NCBI GenBank assembly: GCA_024399015.1
Contig: JAKSIC010000001.1
Location: forward strand, 248,001 to 312,000
DNA from: Fibrobacter sp.
GTDB lineage: Bacteria; Fibrobacterota; Fibrobacteria; Fibrobacterales; Fibrobacteraceae
Direction: 5' to 3'
Length of the DNA stretch: 64,000 bases
The notes beneath the pieces were generated by a model. That model did no database searches and was not told where the DNA came from. It saw only the letters and a program-made list of their open reading frames with translations. This document shows positions 61,346 through 64,000 of this stretch, one piece after another. The position numbers and the translations under genes were made by a program. Each line of letters starts with the position of its first letter. Positions within the stretch are counted from its first letter, which is position 1.

Positions 61346-62065
61346 ATGAAGAGATATTTGGTCATTTTGGATATAGGCAGTACTTACACGGATCTCCGGG
61401 AACGAATCGGAGATTTCTCGGAATGGATTTACGAGCGGGTTCCACAGGAACTGAAGCCGTCCACAGCCATCGTCTCTCACGAGGACTTTCCCCGCTATCT
61501 CAGGAATCACGAAATTGCTGGGCTGATCATTACAGGTTCCCACGACATGGTGACGGATCCAGACAAGAGTCACGCGCTTTGCTTCGACGCACTGCAGGAC
61601 CTTTTGGAATGCAAGCCCTACCTCCCGGTTTTTGGAATTTGCTACGGGCACCAACTGCTGGCACACTTGCTGGGCGGCAAGGCCGCAGAAAAACCCGAGG
61701 GGCCGGAAATCGGCCTGAAGATGATTTCGTTTGTTCGTAATGGGGACGAAATCTTTGGCGAGTACAGCGAAAAGAATGCAAATTTCTATTGCGTCCATTA
61801 CCAGTTCGCAGAGGTTGTTCCCCCTGGTGCAACGGTTTTCGCCGCAAGCGCCCTGGAGGACCATCACGCCTTTAGAATTCGCAACTGCTGGGGAGTACAA
61901 TTCCATCCGGAATTTCCCATCGAAGCGGACTTGTACTACGAAAAAATCAACACCCCCATAGAAGGGCTGGACGAAAGGCTGGAACTGATCAAGGAAGAAT
62001 ACGAAGACAACTCCATGATCGCCAAATTCAGCCATTTCGCGTACACGCCCTCCGCAGCCAACTAA
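61346..62065 (+). CDS. Class I glutamine amidotransferase-like protein
   Basis: 239 residues. Nucleophile C99 in FGICYGHQLLAH, the oxyanion strand IITGSHDMVTD near residue 63, and WGVQFHPEF with the catalytic histidine and glutamate. This is the GuaA-like stand-alone amidotransferase fold (PF00117). Such proteins hydrolyse gamma-glutamyl compounds or donate ammonia; no synthase partner is encoded next to it. It lies 48 bp upstream of hisE and on the same strand but is not an HisH, because the HisH motifs are missing. Confidence 0.8.
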   Translation: MKRYLVILDIGSTYTDLRERIGDFSEWIYERVPQELKPSTAIVSHEDFPRYLRNHEIAGLIITGSHDMVTDPDKSHALCFDALQDLLECKPYLPVFGICYGHQLLAHLLGGKAAEKPEGPEIGLKMISFVRNGDEIFGEYSEKNANFYCVHYQFAEVVPPGATVFAASALEDHHAFRIRNCWGVQFHPEFPIEADLYYEKINTPIEGLDERLELIKEEYEDNSMIAKFSHFAYTPSAAN

Positions 62066-62113
62066 TTTCTTTTTCTACATTTAGCCTCGTATAAAATCTA
62101 AACGAGGTCAATT

Positions 62114-62374
62114 ATGACATTTGAAGAAATCTACGCGCTGGTTTGCGAACGCAAGAGAACCATGCCCGAAGGCAAGAGCACTACCGAACTGTTTAAGAAG
62201 GGTGCTCACGGTATCGGCAAGAAGCTGGTGGAAGAAGCCGGCGAAAGCTGGATGGCCGCCCGTTACGAAACTCGCGACGACCAGGCTCTGGAACTGTCCC
62301 AGGTGCTCTACTATGTTGCCTGCATGATGGCAGAAAAAGGTCTCACCCTCGAAGAAGTGTACGCTAAACTATGA
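62114..62374 (+). CDS. hisE: Phosphoribosyl-ATP pyrophosphatase
   Basis: 86 residues, the size of free-standing HisE. The MazG-like four-helix core shows GKSTTELFKKGAHGIGKKLVEEAGE and the acidic EEAGE/ELSQVLYYV metal-binding helices. It catalyses step 2 of histidine synthesis, releasing pyrophosphate from phosphoribosyl-ATP. Its last codons overlap the hisG start by 4 bp (ATGA), so translation is coupled. HisI, which usually follows in the pathway, is not here. Confidence 0.88.
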   Translation: MTFEEIYALVCERKRTMPEGKSTTELFKKGAHGIGKKLVEEAGESWMAARYETRDDQALELSQVLYYVACMMAEKGLTLEEVYAKL

Positions 62375-63210
62375 TTAAGGTAGCTCTCCCGAATAAGGGC
62401 ATGCTCTTTGAACCCACCCAGGAACTTTTGAAGGCCTGCGGTTACAAAGCATCCAAGCCCTACAAGACATTGACCCAGATCGACACCAAGAACGGTATCG
62501 AATTTTTCTTCCTCCGCCCCAGCGACATCCCGATGTACGTGGGCAAGGGCATCATCGACGCCGGCATTACCGGTATCGACTTCAACGCCGAAGCCAAGAG
62601 CCCGGCGGTTAAGGTTCTGGACCTGCCTTTCGGCGCTTCCAAGATGTGCGCTGCAGTTCCTAACGAAAGTCCCATCCAGTCCCTGGACGAACTGAAGAAC
62701 GCAACTATCGCCACCTCCTTCCCCAACATTGTTGAAGGCTACTACAAGAAGCCCATGAACTTTGTTGTCCTGGAAGGCGCCGTGGAAATCTCCGTTAGCC
62801 TCGGTGTTGCCGACGCTATCGTGGACGTGGTGGAAACCGGTACGACTTTGAAGCAGGCTGGCCTCCGTATTATCGGTGAACCCCTGTTCCGTTCCAACGC
62901 AGCCCTCTACTGCAACCCCCAGAAGACCGACCTCGAAGAAGTCAACACCCTTATCCGCCGTATCCAGGGTAAGCTTGTTGCCCAGTCCTACATGATGATC
63001 GAATATGACTGCCCCGCAGAAGTTCTCGATCAGGCTGTAGCTCTGACTCCGGGTCTGGACGCTCCTACCGTTGCAAAGCTCCACGGCCGCGACTGGTACT
63101 CCGTAAAGGCCATGGTGCCCCAGGAAGATGCCAACGCCATCATGGATAAGCTCTGGGACGCAGGCGCACGCAGCATCTTGCTCTTCGGTATCAAGTCCGC
63201 TCGAATCTAA
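62371..63210 (+). CDS. hisG: ATP phosphoribosyltransferase (long form)
   Basis: 279 residues, the long HisG form with a C-terminal ACT-like regulatory domain, so no HisZ partner is needed. Motifs: ALPNKGMLFEPT at the N-terminus, ITGIDFNAE, LPFGASKMCAAVP, and the PRPP loop VVETGTTLKQAGL near residues 154-166. The regulatory domain begins after about residue 205 (LDAPTVAKLHGRDWYSVKAM), where histidine feedback should bind. It catalyses the first committed step of histidine synthesis and is translationally coupled to hisE. Confidence 0.93.
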   Translation: MIKVALPNKGMLFEPTQELLKACGYKASKPYKTLTQIDTKNGIEFFFLRPSDIPMYVGKGIIDAGITGIDFNAEAKSPAVKVLDLPFGASKMCAAVPNESPIQSLDELKNATIATSFPNIVEGYYKKPMNFVVLEGAVEISVSLGVADAIVDVVETGTTLKQAGLRIIGEPLFRSNAALYCNPQKTDLEEVNTLIRRIQGKLVAQSYMMIEYDCPAEVLDQAVALTPGLDAPTVAKLHGRDWYSVKAMVPQEDANAIMDKLWDAGARSILLFGIKSARI

Positions 63211-63228
63211 TCTCGTACTAACCCTACG

Positions 63229-64000
63229 ATGGAATCATTAGCTTACTTAGCAAGACAACCCATCCTTGACCGGGATGGGAAGATTTACGCCTATGAGTTG
63301 CTGTTCAGGGACTCCCCGACCAGCGATACGGCGATTATTGCCAGCGACGTCCTAGCAACCGCCCAGGTGCTGGAAAATGTGCTGAACAACATCGGCATCC
63401 AGCGCCTCATCGGCAACAACAAGGCTTTCGTCAACTGCAGCCGAAACATGCTGCTAGACAACTTGTTCGGCCTCCTGAATCCCAAGTACTTTGTACTGGA
63501 AGTCCTGGAAGACGTGGAAGTGGACGACGCCGTGGTAAAGGCTATCCAACGCTACAAGTCCCTGGGTTTCGAAATCGCATTGGACGACTTCATCTTCAAT
63601 GACGAATTCATCCAGCGCTTTAAGCCCTTGTTCCCCTACGTCAACTATGTTAAGATGGACGTGGTGGACAATAGTCTGGAAGCCATGACCAAGGCCGCAG
63701 GATTCTTCCAAGTTCTCGGCATCAAGCTTCTCGCCGAAAAGGTGGAGGACGAGGCAACCTTCAAGCGTTGCCAGGACGCAGGCTACGATTACTTCCAAGG
63801 TTTCTTCTTTGCAAAGCCGGAGCTTGTCACTGGTCGTAAAATCGACGCCACCTCCGCAACTATTTTGCAGTTGATCCTTTTGCTCCGCTCCCGCCCGTCT
63901 CTTGAAGACCTGTGTGAAAGCCTCAGCAAGAACACCGACATTGCCACCAACCTGCTTCGTTTCGTGAATTCCAATTCCGACACAAAGCACAGCCAGATTG
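63229..64000 (+). CDS. EAL/HDOD signalling protein, N-terminal part (YuxH-like)
   Basis: 257 codons of a gene that continues past the right edge. It starts MESLAYLARQPILDRDGKIY, then YELLFRDS, FVNCSRNMLLDN, LEVLEDVEVD, EIALDDF, KMDVVD, LAEKVEDEATFKRC and GYDYFQGFFFAKPE, which are the EAL-domain blocks of c-di-GMP phosphodiesterase relatives. The EAL signature is replaced by ELL. A HDOD domain starts at the end (ILQLILLLRSRPSLEDL). YuxH-type proteins with this degenerate EAL may bind rather than hydrolyse c-di-GMP. Confidence 0.85.
   Translation, partial: MESLAYLARQPILDRDGKIYAYELLFRDSPTSDTAIIASDVLATAQVLENVLNNIGIQRLIGNNKAFVNCSRNMLLDNLFGLLNPKYFVLEVLEDVEVDDAVVKAIQRYKSLGFEIALDDFIFNDEFIQRFKPLFPYVNYVKMDVVDNSLEAMTKAAGFFQVLGIKLLAEKVEDEATFKRCQDAGYDYFQGFFFAKPELVTGRKIDATSATILQLILLLRSRPSLEDLCESLSKNTDIATNLLRFVNSNSDTKHSQI

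Noticed and set aside
61346-62065. HisH (glutamine amidotransferase of histidine synthesis)
   Set aside because: It is next to hisE-hisG, but it has GuaA-like motifs and a longer sequence, and no hisF is near.

Overview
Organism. The window looks like a Fibrobacter chromosome. The support is several lipoproteins and secreted proteins with the FISUMP (Fibrobacter succinogenes major paralogous) domain, a TIGR02147-type protein, serine-rich linkers behind lipoprotein signals, a type III glutamine synthetase and a complete recC-recB-recD operon. No rRNA, tRNA, CRISPR array, transposase or integrase was seen.

Layout. 1-12.3 kb is core genome: pilT (partial), a TlpA-like thioredoxin, epmA, a FISUMP protein, sufS, glnN facing a sigma-54 activator across a region with two matching operator-like dyads, then a cobalamin riboswitch driving a BtuB-like receptor and a surface beta-propeller lipoprotein that resembles BtuG in position and fold. 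12.5-16.2 kb is etfB-etfA-acyl-CoA dehydrogenase (acd).

16.2-41.2 kb is the unusual region. The 3' part of etfA-acd occurs five times: the native gene, one complete second acd behind a truncated etfA, and three 5'-truncated acd fragments. Nearly all of the shared part looks identical by eye. Between the copies lie four unrelated cargo blocks. Cargo 1 has secreted proteins plus an EcoRI-family methyltransferase and a DUF262-HNH protein. Cargo 2 has a giant lipase-like protein and a lipoprotein. Cargo 3 has small lipoproteins and a broken HNH gene. Cargo 4 has an AbiE toxin-antitoxin pair, a FISUMP lipoprotein and a BRCT / PD-(D/E)XK / ion-channel operon. Every cargo ends at a GC-rich, hairpin-forming boundary element (four copies, one stem with compensatory changes) that directly abuts the next truncated etfA/acd copy. 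Two cargos also carry a related terminator-ended structured RNA close to the boundary. I read this as serial capture of cassettes by homology at acd, with no recombinase visible in the window.

41.3-64 kb returns to core genome: DEAD-box helicase, glucokinase, recCBD, a TIGR02147-lipoprotein-trmB operon (trmB carries an in-frame palindromic repeat), lipoproteins, a glutamine amidotransferase, hisE-hisG and a partial EAL/HDOD gene.
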